Positions 21,301 to 30,579 of a stretch of 64,000 nt of DNA are shown here, piece by piece. Within the stretch, counting starts at the first letter, position 1. The number at the start of each line of letters is the position of its first letter. The position numbers were made by a program, and so were the translations under genes. Source of the DNA: Eutreptiella sp. 'Long Island Sound 2002' (lineage: Eukaryota; Euglenozoa; Euglenophyceae; Eutreptiales; Eutreptiaceae); the NCBI GenBank assembly GCA_964036045.1, contig OZ038384.1, positions 46,872,851-46,936,850 on the forward strand. Direction: 5' to 3'. The notes beneath the pieces were generated by a model. The model did not search any database, was not told where the DNA came from, and saw nothing but the letters and a program-made list of their open reading frames with translations.

Positions 21301-21361
21301 TGGTCGCTCCTTCCTTGTTGCCATGTCCCGTACCCACATGTACTTCCCTTGGCAGGGCGCT
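18302..21361 (-). CDS. Protease - reverse transcriptase - RNase H of element 2
   Basis: About 1,010 residues, no obvious ATG at the start; the frame simply continues after a TGA at 21362-21364. Retropepsin: VLVDTGAQMSLVRR (catalytic DTGA) and MIMGYDFTV. Then a long acidic linker with a DNA N-6-like region (ETDVFASRDAPLLRKCRRHW). RT: IPKKEKGEWRLVVDYRGLN-like box, TVLDLKHGYHQMPLHP, VPMGAKNGNAAFQRMM, catalytic PLVDDIIIGSG (both Asp kept), KASLFVKEVEFAGHVV, RSFMGFCNYYSGYV. RNase H: LRTDASDYAVGP, ARERETYAIV-type Glu box (AREKETYAIVCAL), TDHQSL. It ends at a TGA (18302-18304) inside RNase H where Arg (CGA) would fit. Confidence 0.93.
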   Translation of the reverse strand, partial: SALPREVHVGTGHGNKEGATTESPVDGQDQRKIYTIRDHTLEVLMHPGVLELHAVRVVHTPHGDERQMHLKVRVRCGREEKVVDVLVDTGAQMSLVRRGLFKVELLQPSRRPVRLKVANGEIMGGSTHEATISMEFWEHERLNRPDQAKRSTLSGNFYVADITDWNMIMGYDFTVANAIGALPHRATLVREDDECLTWLSTDYTCGSSQWNAEEEDRIVRAVQAVGAKSRGDRGVQLTEYGMAPQVYDRMIQTLGAEAPETDVFASRDAPLLRKCRRHWHRGDSTWHRHWGLKEWGPMYWHGSLDNTRRTVEKIIADRAKGILVITGIGSTPCPLEGLKSTLDSITLNEMSFAPEEELFIDAKGVSMPSPGQAWGTKAFLVDGAQAQPTGDEACIRRVEAVPMKVMFEPKEGTDQPIDGIDVLSHAEIDDVVNYMRMGMHDRVAAKKRRAMVTSLHWWDDKMLVTGKYQKDEFVARVMDHIADQYDSPVGSDPPTWDFPRMGADSDIHQSDAANFRRLSVGRAPHDDEDGISDEEKSESDPEEDYTAVRSVVSIPKQAAEEAQENPKVAELKERLIKAYPRLFSGVANKNPPDRGRFGTAKIKLKPNPKIYRHREYQLQGDRAEAMKKLLAEFIERAWIEPSDSEWASPALIVPKKEKGEWRLVVDYRGLNEQTEHDSYSLPLIDSILQKQQKKQIFTVLDLKHGYHQMPLHPDSRPCTAMSTPLGPMQWKVVPMGAKNGNAAFQRMMEDLLGPVRDCADPLVDDIIIGSGTENMTEDELIDAHEKDLRRVVSELDKHNMVCKPTKASLFVKEVEFAGHVVGHGQRRPMPGKLASLHYWEKPQTISELRSFMGFCNYYSGYVRMYAELSGPLHKMLQVGKFDGRKGSKKKLVWTPEAEDAFNRLKERLLGQLGLFLVDPDKGFVLRTDASDYAVGPVLEQVRDDGTHVPVAFWSRILAEGQRRTWTAREKETYAIVCALRKWSGHIGLQPVVVCTDHQSLQSWHKEHVDTPSGPAARRA

Positions 21362-21502
21362 TCAGGGGTTGGGAGTGGCGAAACTCAGTGGTTTTGGCTC
21401 TTCCGGAGCCTTCTTCGGCACCCGATGTGCCTTCGCTTTCTCTGGGATTCCACTGATTTTCGGAGGAGAGACCTCCGAGGTCCCACTCCTGTGGGGGCTC
21501 CT

Positions 21503-22564
21503 CTAGACTTGGCTTCCCGCAGCCCCTTCCGGCTGCGATCTGCCGGGACTTTGTCCACCACGTTGCTGGGCTTTGAGTTCCTCCAACGTCCTCAACATGT
21601 CCTCAGCAACCTCCTCGATCGACCTCACTCGTCGGTCTTGGCCAGGTCCACCACCATAGCCTCTTCCTCCGCCTTTTCCTTGGCCTTTGCCTTGGCCTTT
21701 TCCCCCGTCTCCGCCCTTCGCCTTCCAATCAGAAATCCGCTGCTCCTTGGGCTTCTTCTCGGGGTGGGTGGCGAAGTAGGCCTTCTTGTCCGCCTCATAC
21801 ACCTTGCACTGACGGTGGTCGTGTGCATGGTTGTTTCCCTTGCCATAACAGACCCAGCACCCGTCGTGCTGAGACCTGTACTCTCGGAACGAGAGCGGTG
21901 GGTTCCCGATCCTCCTTGGCGCTCTGCTTTTATTGGGTCCCACCTGGCTCCATCTGGACCGATCCTGCCCATGGTTCCTCACGTTGTGCGCCACAAACGC
22001 GAAGAAGTGGGCCTCCTCATGATCCTCCCGGGACCCGGTCCAGTGGTCTTGGCCACTTCCACTACCATCCTCCGGGGAGTTGGCCGTGTCCTCCTGGATC
22101 TCCCGATGATGGCGGTCTTCTCGGTGGCCTCGTTGTCCATGACCATTTCGATCCTGCCCGTGGGCCTCGTTCTTCGCATTGAGCTTCAACTCCGACGTGA
22201 TGTACTTCACGATCTCGTCCAGGCTCATGCGGGCGAAGATGACCTGCATCCTCAGTGGCTCCCCGCGCCTCCACTCCACGTTGTTGAGGCGCAGCAACCT
22301 TTGCCCCATGGAGTCTCCAAATACCTCCACGTACACGGCGTTCTTCAGTCCCAACATCCGGTTGGGCTCGCCCAGGTTCCTCCTGAAGAACTCCATGATA
22401 CCCACATGGGTATCCTCCGCTGCCATAATCCTCACCGCCACCCGCTTCTTGGCGCGCTTCTTCTCCTCGTCCTCCACTCTCCTCTTCCAGTTGCCGGGGA
22501 GGACGTCCTTCAGCAAGTGGCGGATCTCACTGGCCTCGTTCCAGTCTTCCACCAGCTTGAGGCA
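21503..22564 (-). CDS. Gag, C-terminal half with zinc knuckle (element 2)
   Basis: Same frame as the N-terminal half, from which it is separated only by a TGA at 22565-22567. It starts CLKLVEDWNEASEIRHLLKD, contains a lysine/arginine-rich helix (EDEEKKRAKKRVAVRIM), a His/Arg/Asp-rich low-complexity stretch, then a spaced knuckle CWVCYGKGNNHAHDHRQC (C-x2-C-x8-H-x4-C, longer than the usual x4), and ends in a glycine/lysine-rich tail. The TAG at 21503-21505 separates it from pol in the same frame. That could be a natural gag-pol readthrough stop, or damage. Confidence 0.85.
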   Translation of the reverse strand, partial: CLKLVEDWNEASEIRHLLKDVLPGNWKRRVEDEEKKRAKKRVAVRIMAAEDTHVGIMEFFRRNLGEPNRMLGLKNAVYVEVFGDSMGQRLLRLNNVEWRRGEPLRMQVIFARMSLDEIVKYITSELKLNAKNEAHGQDRNGHGQRGHREDRHHREIQEDTANSPEDGSGSGQDHWTGSREDHEEAHFFAFVAHNVRNHGQDRSRWSQVGPNKSRAPRRIGNPPLSFREYRSQHDGCWVCYGKGNNHAHDHRQCKVYEADKKAYFATHPEKKPKEQRISDWKAKGGDGGKGQGKGQGKGGGRGYGGGPGQDRRVRSIEEVAEDMLRTLEELKAQQRGGQSPGRSQPEGAAGSQV

Positions 22565-24307
22565 TCAGCGGTACTTCCGCAGATACCGATTCCACTCCCA
22601 GACCCGCAACTCACCGCGGTCCAGCGGCAGTAGAATGGACCACAGGTCCTCCAGCTTCTGGTTCGGAGCGTCCACCCGCTCCTCATCCTCCAACCACTGG
22701 AGGCAGGCCTGCTCCGTCCTGATCAGTCCTTCCCGGATCTGATCCCGCAGCTCCTCCTTCAGGTCCTGCGCCAGGCGGTGTGGGAATGTCCGGCATACCC
22801 ACTTATCCCGCGGCGCTCCCCGCATCTCGCCGACGACCTCCTCGGCAAAGTCCTCCCAATCCAGGATGAAGTCATCCAGGTTGGAGGGGTTGCCATCGTA
22901 GTAGGGGATTTTGATTCCCCTGAGGTCGTCAATCCTGATGGCGTCTCCGACGTCTCCAGCCACCACTCCACCGAGACGGATACCACCCGTGGCCGGGGGG
23001 TGTGAGTACACTCCCCGTACATCCCTCTCCTCCATGGAGTGCGGTCCAGTTGGGCCTGAACCCATGGGGTTTGGAATGCGGGAAGGATTTGCTCCATCGG
23101 CCGTCCATATCCCTGTATTGGGGTCCTTCGCCCACAGGTTTCCGCCTGGATGACCCCGACCATGTCCGTCGGCGCTTCCCATGGTTCGCCCCTGCATGGT
23201 CTGGTTCTCGATCTTCTCTTCCGCATAAACTACCACGTTCGTCGTGATCGGTACCTCCTGGGCGGCATGGGACATCTGTACCGTCAGGCTCCTCGGGTCC
23301 GTGGTTACGTGCCCTTCCCGCATGGACCCAGCCGGTGCCGTGTGTTCCCCGAGCATTGTGGATTCGCTGAACATGGGAACAAACGGCAGCGCACCCGGGT
23401 CAACACGCGGAGGCGCGTATGGTGCCTCTGCAGGGCAGCCCATGGGTTTCTCCATGGCGCTCCTGAGGGTCTTAACCCGCTCCACCAGCTCTACCGCGGC
23501 CGGCTTTGCCGGGAGCTCCGGACCCGAGGCGAGGGGCTGTAGCTCCTCCAGCCTTTTAAGGCGTCCCGACATGTCCTCCACCAGGTGGAGGAGGCTGTCC
23601 ACCACTCGCTGCTGCTTCTCTAGGGCCAGCTCCAGATTCTCCCGGTACCGGTCCCGTTCCACTCGCAGCTCCTCCATGTCTTTCTCCGCGGCCGACTGGT
23701 CATCCAGGATCCCCGCGACGTCCTTCTCTAGACCATCCTTGGCGTTGTCCAGGCGGTCAAGACGATGCACGATGGCGTCCATCCCCATCTTCGGGTACTT
23801 GCCCATGAGGAAGGACACGTGCTCGCAGTGGCACGCAGCGTGCTTCCCGCCGGATTCAGCACATCCCGCGGTTCCTGGCACCTCAGACTCATCGCCCATG
23901 GGCGTATCGCCTATGGCGTCCGTCTCTGGTCCCGTGTGCCGGGGCACAGGTGCCGTCCGGGCCCTGGCTGGCCTGTCCAAGCCCTCGGCGTCGTGCTGCA
24001 GGGCGGGCTCGGGGGCCGTATGCGCCCTGGCGATCGGCGCGGGCGTCTCCGACTCCAAAGGTGGCTCGTAGGCTGTCCGATAGCCCTCGGAGTGCCCCTC
24101 GGATTCCCACAGCCTGACCGGGCTGGGGTCGGTGTCCATAGCCCCGGCGTCCCTTGCCGCGGACTTGGGTGACCCGCGCTTCCGGTAGCGCCGGGCCCGT
24201 CCTCCACTGCTACCTGAATGGCAGGCCTCATCAGAGTCCTCCGCGGCGGAGCGGAGGTTGCATGCCTTTCGGCAGCGACGCTCACACATGGAGACCAGGT
24301 CCTCCAT
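22565..24307 (-). CDS. Gag, N-terminal half (element 2)
   Basis: The open frame extends upstream through the primer-binding site into the LTR (to 24643). The first ATG downstream of the primer-binding site in this frame is at 24307 (MEDLVSMCERRCRKACNLRS), and I take it as the most likely start. The N-terminal half is proline/alanine-rich and disordered, with a coiled-coil-like segment near codons 23600-23780. The C-terminal part is the capsid-like retrotransposon gag domain (IPYYDGNPSNLDDFILDWED ... CRTFPHRLAQDLKEELRDQI ... LWSILLPLDRGELRVWEWNR). It ends at a TGA (22565-22567) in RYLRKYR-stop-CLKLVEDW, where Arg (CGA) is the obvious original. Confidence 0.85.
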   Translation of the reverse strand: MEDLVSMCERRCRKACNLRSAAEDSDEACHSGSSGGRARRYRKRGSPKSAARDAGAMDTDPSPVRLWESEGHSEGYRTAYEPPLESETPAPIARAHTAPEPALQHDAEGLDRPARARTAPVPRHTGPETDAIGDTPMGDESEVPGTAGCAESGGKHAACHCEHVSFLMGKYPKMGMDAIVHRLDRLDNAKDGLEKDVAGILDDQSAAEKDMEELRVERDRYRENLELALEKQQRVVDSLLHLVEDMSGRLKRLEELQPLASGPELPAKPAAVELVERVKTLRSAMEKPMGCPAEAPYAPPRVDPGALPFVPMFSESTMLGEHTAPAGSMREGHVTTDPRSLTVQMSHAAQEVPITTNVVVYAEEKIENQTMQGRTMGSADGHGRGHPGGNLWAKDPNTGIWTADGANPSRIPNPMGSGPTGPHSMEERDVRGVYSHPPATGGIRLGGVVAGDVGDAIRIDDLRGIKIPYYDGNPSNLDDFILDWEDFAEEVVGEMRGAPRDKWVCRTFPHRLAQDLKEELRDQIREGLIRTEQACLQWLEDEERVDAPNQKLEDLWSILLPLDRGELRVWEWNRYLRKYR

Positions 24308-24514
24308 GTCACGTCCTCCTCTTCCCGACTGTCGTACTTCTCTTCGGGCTTCAACTTCCGGAGTTCGCCATGCTCTTGAACGTCTCGGTTCTTCTATGGC
24401 TCCAATCTCCGGCGTGGTCTCCACCGAGTCCACAATACGCACCCGGGGCGTACTTGGGCAGGGCTCATAAGGGCCCAAGTCCCCGGGTCGGCGGTTGGTA
24501 GGGGCAGCAGGTAA

Positions 24515-24527
24515 GCCTCTGCTACCA
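24515..24527 (-). promoter_or_regulatory. Primer-binding site of element 2
   Basis: On the element strand TGGTAGCAGAGGC starts at the base after the LTR. Twelve bases (TGGTAGCAGAGG) are complementary to the 3' end of an initiator-methionine tRNA of the ...CCTCTGCTACCA type. This fixes the LTR end and the transcription direction. Confidence 0.85.
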
Positions 24528-26579
24528 TAAAGAAGGTCCCTACCAGGACCGGCCCCCGCTATGCCCCTTCCGCCTGTTACCCCTGCTGATTTACTCCGGA
24601 TCAGTGATTGCATTCCTCGAATTCCAAAGGGTCCAAAGTCCAAAAATATAGAAAATAAAATCCTCCTTCAACCCTGAAACAGCAACCAGATCCCACAAAT
24701 ACAGCAATAACCCAATCCACAATCCAATCCAAATGGCGGGCTTTCGTTCAGCACATCGATGGTCTCACGATGGCGGGCATGTACAAGAATTGCACCAAGG
24801 AAGAAAGCCCTGAAATTGGCATATGAACACAAATAAAGCAAAGTTGGGGCAAGAGGTAAACATACACATTCACACCATATTGGCCATATATCACATATAT
24901 GCTCAAAATTGAAGTTACCACTTATCCGAAGGCTCAAGGCCTGCATGGAATCGAAGTCTAATATTCATGGAGGATATAGACCAAAGGTCCATGCCCATGT
25001 ACACACCACCTTACCCTCGAAACCCCTTCAGATATGGGCGCCACGCACTGCCCAAGTCAGCCCATGATCTTGAGACCAATTCTTGTAATCCTTCGTGCGC
25101 CAAGCCAAATGGAGTACGCGATCCGGCATATGGTGGTAATCAATTCCAAAGCATATGCCAACATATGAACAACATACCATGGTTCAACTCTCCTTAGGCT
25201 TCTTGCTGTTTGCCGACCAGGTAAGTACACAAAACGCAAAACTGAGCATAAAATGAGGTCAAAAGCATGAAAATATGACCAAATACAAGGTTGTCATGAT
25301 AATATATCTCTATGCTCACCCATGATATCCACTCATGGTTCAATACACAAATGATTGGAACCATTTGCGAACAATTCCCCCACTTGGATCCCCAATCGGA
25401 CGCATGGAGATACCTTCGCCACTCGTATCTACATGCCTCATGAAAATGGGAGTGCACTCATGGATCTCTTTGCCAAACATACCATGAGCAATACATATGC
25501 GGTAGACTTAGTCTAGCGCTTTGAATCTCACAATTCTGACATGGGCAAAACCCTTGTCACGTATGGCTCCCCATCTCTTCGGCCACAGGAAGATATATAA
25601 CATGGGCGTGAGCATATCAAGACATATACCATGCATATAAAACATACCCTCAAAAGTGGCTCCCACCATGATATGCCATGTCCCTCCATGGACATAACTT
25701 CACGTTAAAAGTGCGTAGGAACCCAAGGAAAGTATCTATGCAACCCCATCACTCATGCGGTACCCTCGAAAGTCGCATTAAAATATTCGGTTGCACGGTC
25801 CAAGAGTTATATATCGCTTTATACCGTCTTGACCATTATCCCTTGCTACAGCGGGCATGTGTGCACACAAAAGGCGTTTGATGCTTTCTCAATTAAGTTG
25901 AGAGTAGGGCGCTTGCAACCCAACCTTCCTTATTCTCTTTCCTCACACTCGCGCGTAGATATGGCCCTTTAAAGTGGTCCCACGATTCACTTTTGTTTCC
26001 CTTATATCTCCAAGTCAAATGGGTGGCAAGTATAAGGGAAACCTGATTCAGGCATAGGAAAAAGAGTATGACCACTCGAAGACGACCAAATCAAGTGCGG
26101 CGATGTCGAAGTCGAAAATCCGATTTCGACATCGCGAAAAATTCAGATTAAAATTTCGAGTGCTTATTTAGAAAATTGCGGAAGCAACGAACCCTTTACT
26201 GATGAAATCTGACCCTTCATCGGGGTTTCCGCCAAAATATCCGGAAATAACAGTTAACCAATCGGTTAACGCAAAATCGCGAGCCAACTGACGGTCGCCG
26301 ATACATTGACCATCAGAACGAAAGGCTGAAAAATTACGGAAACATTATGATAATAAAACCCTGTTGATTCCTGATATTCTGATATATAAATCTCCGCTGG
26401 CGGTGCCTCAGTTCTGAATATGGCCGCTCATAGCCGGAATGGCCAAACCTATCCCACTATCACATCAGGTTAGGTCAGGTGGATGGGAGAGTATGATATC
26501 AGCCAATGGCGGCTTGCCGGCACATAGATACACACCCCAAGTGACCCCAAGATGGCCACGGGGGTCCGAACCGGCTTCA
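24528..26579 (-). repeat. 5' LTR of element 2
   Basis: Partner of 13988-16041. The promoter should lie in here, but I see no decisive signal. The right end (CGGCTTCA) abuts CAGGTAACC of element 1. Confidence 0.95.
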
Positions 26580-27390
26580 CAGGTAACCAAACAGAGCTGA
26601 TGGTCAGCCTGTCCAGGAGGTTTCGCCAGTACTCGTTGCCCCCATGGGCTCCCCAATCGGGGGAATACAGGACCATACGGGAACGTTCCAAGGGCACCTT
26701 GGTCAGGACCTTCCCTAGTTCACTGAACCTGGGGTTCTCGTAGGCCATCCCGAAAGAGGGTCAGTAAAATTTGTAGCTGCAGTTCTTCCCCTTGCTGCAG
26801 TAAAGGTCCAGTACATGCTGCTTGTCGCTGGCGAACAACTCCACATTCAGGTCTTCTCTAGAGTAAGCAAACTCCTTCAGACCTTGGTCTAGGACTTCCC
26901 CCAATAGTTGATAGTCCTCAGTTTTGGAGGCCGCCATCATGTTCGGAGGCTCCTCCTTCGATAGCCTCAGGTAGCTCGAGGTATGTTTCGACTGCTCCAG
27001 GGGCACAGACTCTCTGCCACTGCCGTGGTCCACGTAGAGGAGGTAGGGCGCTTGCAGCGTCAGGGATTGTATCTGGGGGTTCTGCACGAAGAAGTCAGTC
27101 CCCACTACAAAGTCGCAGGCCTCAGTGTCCATCACATAGAACCGATGGGCGATAGTCCGGGAGCCCATAGGTACCTCCACTTCACAGTCCCCGCAGCTGT
27201 GCACCATATGTCCATCCCCCATTCGTATAGCCGCAGTGGTCATGGTGTTCTTCAGGCTCCCTCAAGGTAAACTTTTCTTGGCCGCTATAGATATGGTGGC
27301 GCCAGTATCCAATACCCCCAGGTATTCGCGTCCCCCTAGTCGGATACGTACCCAAAACACCAGGTCCCGGGTGCCACCGGAGCGTCCCCG
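26580..27390 (-). pseudogene. Protease and proximal linker of element 1, with in-frame stops
   Basis: In the same frame as gag: RIRLGGREYLGVLDTGATIS (catalytic DTGA, Asp codon at 27307-27309), a TGA at 27262-27264 after KKSLP, then MTTAAIRMGDGHMVHSCGDC, VVGTDFFVQNPQIQSL (second half of the retropepsin fold), a TGA at 26761-26763, and MAYENPRFSELGKVL ... LLDRLTISSVWLP up to the insertion of element 2. The coding sequence continues at 13987. The stops mean that no active protease can be made from this copy. Confidence 0.85.
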
Positions 27391-28428
27391 TCAGAACTCC
27401 GCGGGACAGGTCAGCTCGAACCCCTTGTTCCGCAGCTTGCGGGCCATCCTCATGAAACGGCTTCTCTTCTTAGCGTTGCCGTCATCACCACCTTCGTGCT
27501 CCCGCTTGGCCCCTTGTTCTTTCTGAGCCTGCGTCTGTGAGCGTGTGGTAGGACCAGACTGCTCTCCAGAGGGCTCGGAGTTCCCCCCTGGATTAGGGTT
27601 GGGGTTGCCTCCGTTCTTGTCGGTGTTCTTGTTGTCCTTGTCTGGCTGGCAGTTAGCGTCTCCTCCTTGTCCACCTTGACTCTTGTCTTGCCCTTGTCCA
27701 CGTCCTTTCGACTTGCCCTTGCCGGAGTCGTTGCCTTTGCCTTTGCCTCCACCTTTGCCCGAGCCTTTGCCAGGATCTTCACCCTTAAGCTTCGCCGATA
27801 GGCGCTGCTTGTGGTAGCACTCATCCTCGTAGTGCTTCCTCTTCCCACAGAAGGCACACGTGATGGTGCACCTGTAATGATCCGGCAGCTTCGCTATGGC
27901 GCCGGTGTTCTTCTCCTGCTGCTTCCCCTGGACTACGAAGCAGTCTCGCTGCTCGCAGTCAGGGGCGTGCTGCAGGTGGCCCTGCTCGTCTCCGGCATCA
28001 CACCAGAAGAGCTCCTTGACGTTTTCCATGATACGGGCGTGGGCGTGATTGGGGTTAGTCCCCTGCCCAGGTCTGGATCCTTGGTACCCTTTGCCATAGC
28101 TTCCAGAGCCTCCCCCTCCAGGACGGTAGTTGTTCAGGTGCTGGTCGCTCTCTTTCTTCAGCGCCAGCTCCAGGAGTAGCACACATAGATCCTCGTAGCG
28201 GAGGGATCTAGCCTTGCGCTCTGCCGTTGAACGGCACTCGTCCCACAGCTCTCGAGGGAGCTTAGCCACCAACCAGAAAAGCAGGTCGTCGCTGCTGTAG
28301 GAACCGGGCGTCAATCGGCCAGCCCAGTGGTCCAGGTCAGCCAACAGCTCAGAGACGCTGCCAGGTTTGGGGTTGTTGGGGAGCACGGCCAGGTTCTGGA
28401 TCTCGGCGCTAATTGAGAGGTCGGTTTC
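27391..28428 (-). pseudogene. Gag C-terminal half with zinc knuckle (element 1, left duplicate)
   Basis: The frame carries the second half of the capsid region (LPNNPKPGSVSELLADLDHW, ELWDECRSTAERKARSL, LLLELALKKESDQHL), a CCHC knuckle CAFCGKRKHYEDEC (C-x2-C-x4-H-x4-C), and a long GKGK/GNDSGKG-type basic low-complexity region ending in KKRSRFMRMARKLRNKG. It is in frame with the N-terminal half (TAA at 28429-28431 between them) and with protease (TGA at 27391-27393). The nearly identical right duplicate is at 29682-30579. Confidence 0.85.
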
Positions 28429-29720
28429 TTAGGTCAGGTACTGCCTCTCCAAGGCAACCAACACATCGGCAAAGGTGGCGGAATTAGTCACGATCTGTCT
28501 GACCTGCTTCTCCAGGTACTTGGTCTTGCAGCACTGCAGGAGCAGATCGCACTTGACCTGTCCACTAGCGTGGGTATGGCCGGTCAATCGGAGAAACCAG
28601 CCAAAATTCTCAGCAAACTCGCTGAGGTCCTTGCCTGTGAACTCAGGCAGGTTCACCACGATCTTGGAGGTGGCAATAGCCTTAGCCTCCTGAGACCTGC
28701 GTCCCTCAGGGCGTCGGGTCTTCCTCTTCTTCTTCTTCCTCTTGCGACTTGTGTTCTCGGGGTCCTGCGGGTCGTCTTCCTCCAGGGGCGAAGTAGAAGT
28801 CATCGACAGCGGCTCATCATCGGAGGGGTCTCCGCCCAGATCACTAGAGCCATAGGGCTCCACGTCAACCACTGCCCTCAAGGCTGTCAGCCCCAGCTGG
28901 TCCAGCTCGGCTCTCGTGGAATTCGTCACGCGGCTGTAGGGCGGCTTGGCCGTTCTCCGTACGAATGGGCTTCTCGGTATCGCTGCAGGGGTCGGCATCG
29001 GTCAGCTCCTCAGGCTCCCCAGGGTGTTTGTCAGCCCAGCCACCAGGTGATTGGCCTGTACTTGATGGGGTGACACTCCCACAGTGGTAGGTGACGCTTG
29101 GGGCGGTATCATCAGGGGCTGCAGTTTATCTCGAATCTTTTGAGTGAGGTCGCCCGCAATTTTAGAGGTGGCTCCTCGGAGCACCTCGTTGATCTCCAAC
29201 CGCGTCAGGGACCTGTTGGAGGATCTCCCTGATCCTCTACTTCTTCCTCCAAGAGACTCAGGTCCTCTCCTCAGCCCACTCAAGGTTGCATACCCAGGAA
29301 CATCCACATAGGTTCCCGTAGCGGGTAGAGGATGGTGATAGTCAGCCGCATACCATCGCGACGCAGAACTGGAGATCACAGGCTCACTGGCAGTAGTTGC
29401 CTCAGGGAACGCAGTGGTAGGTGGGCCCATATCATAGGCAGGGTAGGTAGGCATACCAGTAAAGGCTGTGCCCTCAGCCATAGGCGGGTTGGTTATGGGT
29501 GTGGGTGTTGCAGTGGCTGGGTCTGGAATTAGGAGTGTGGTGGTTATAGGAGAGGGTGATGCGTGGAGGCCAGAAGCGCTTGGTGCGCCCTCAAAGGTAG
29601 GATTATTCGTCGGGTCTTGCCCTTGGTCTGCTCCTTTGTCTGCTTTGTCTCCAGCATCCTTCTCTCTCTCTCTCTTTCTCTTCACAGGCTGAGTGTCCAC
29701 CTCCTTGACTGAGAGGCCCT
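28429..29720 (-). pseudogene. Gag N-terminal half (element 1, left duplicate, 5'-truncated)
   Basis: Duplicate of the gag N-terminal part at 32288-33590, lacking its first ~60 codons because the duplication breakpoint lies near 29720-29728. A TGA at 29002-29004 (LGSLRS-stop-PMPTPAA) corresponds to CGA at 32861-32863 in the right copy, so the direction of change is known. The capsid part (IVVNLPEFTGKDLSEFAENF, CDLLLQCCKTKYLEKQVRQI, LVALERQYLT) is well preserved. Confidence 0.85.
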
Positions 29721-30579
29721 GGAAGGCTCTCCAGAGGGCTCGGAGTTCCCCCATGGATTAGGGTTGGGGTTGCCTCCGTTCTTGTCGGTGTTCTTGTTGT
29801 CCTTGTCTGGCTGGCAGTTAGCGTCTCCTCCTTGTCCACCTTGACTCTTGTCTTGCCCTTGTCCACGTCCTTTCGACTTGCCCTTGCCGGAGTCGTTGCC
29901 TTTGCCTTTGCCTCCACCTTTGCCCGAGCCTTTGCCAGGATCTTCACCCTTAAGCTTCGCCGATAGGTCCTGCTTGTGGTAGCACTCATCCTCGTAGTGC
30001 TTCCTCTTCCCACAGAAGGCACACGTGATGGTGCACCTGTAATGATCTGGCAGCTTTGCTATGGCGCCGGTGTTCCTCTCCTGCTGCTTCCCCTGGACTA
30101 CGAAGCAGTCTCGCTGCTCGCAGTCAGGGGCGCGCTGCAGGTGGCCCTGCTCGTCTCCGGCATCACACCAGAAGAGCTCCTTGACGTTTTCCATGATACG
30201 GGCGTGGGCGTGTTTGGGGGTAGTCCCCTGCCCAGGTCTGGATCCTTGGTACCCTTTGCCATAGCTTCCAGAGCCTCCCCCTCCAGGACGGTAGTTGTTC
30301 AGGTGCTGGTCGCTCTCTTTCTCCAGCGCCAGCTCCAGGAGTAGCACACATGAATCCTCGTAGCGGAGGGATCTAGCCTTGCGCTCTGCCGTTGAACGGC
30401 ACTCGTCCCACAGCTCTCGAGGGAGCTTAGCCACCAACCAGAAAAGCAGGTCGTCGCTGCTGTAGGAACCGGGCGTCAATCGGCCAGCCCAGTGGTCCAG
30501 GTCAGCCAACAGCTCAGAGACCCTGCCAGGTTTGGGGTTGTTGGGGAGCACGGCCAGGTTCTGGATCTCGGCGCTGATT
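29682..30579 (-). pseudogene. Gag C-terminal half with zinc knuckle (element 1, right duplicate)
   Basis: Same protein segment as 27391-28428 (LPNNPKPGRVSELLADLDHW; knuckle CAFCGKRKHYEDEC). The 3' end runs into the duplication junction, after which the frame is out of register with gag and stops. Upstream it is cut off from the N-terminal half by the TIR element at 30580. Confidence 0.85.

Larger units (their letters stand above)
13988..26579 (-). mobile_element. Element 2: complete Ty3/gypsy LTR retrotransposon nested in element 1
   Basis: Two ~2.05 kb LTRs (13988-16041, 24528-26579) flank gag, protease, RT, RNase H, integrase and chromodomain, all on the minus strand in one reading frame. 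The primer-binding site directly follows the 5' LTR and the polypurine tract directly precedes the 3' LTR. The host sequence CAGG, extendable to CAGGTAA, is present on both sides (13984-13990 and 26580-26586). Because the LTR end (TAAAG) resembles the target, the duplication length can only be given as 4-7 bp. Removing 12,592 bases restores the element 1 frame. LTR divergence looks like 1-2 percent by eye, so it is younger than element 1. Confidence 0.95.

Noticed and set aside
16310-24501. Plus-strand open frames opposite element 2 (for example 21224-22633, 17270-17989)
   Set aside because: They are antisense shadows of the minus-strand polyprotein and have no domain of their own.
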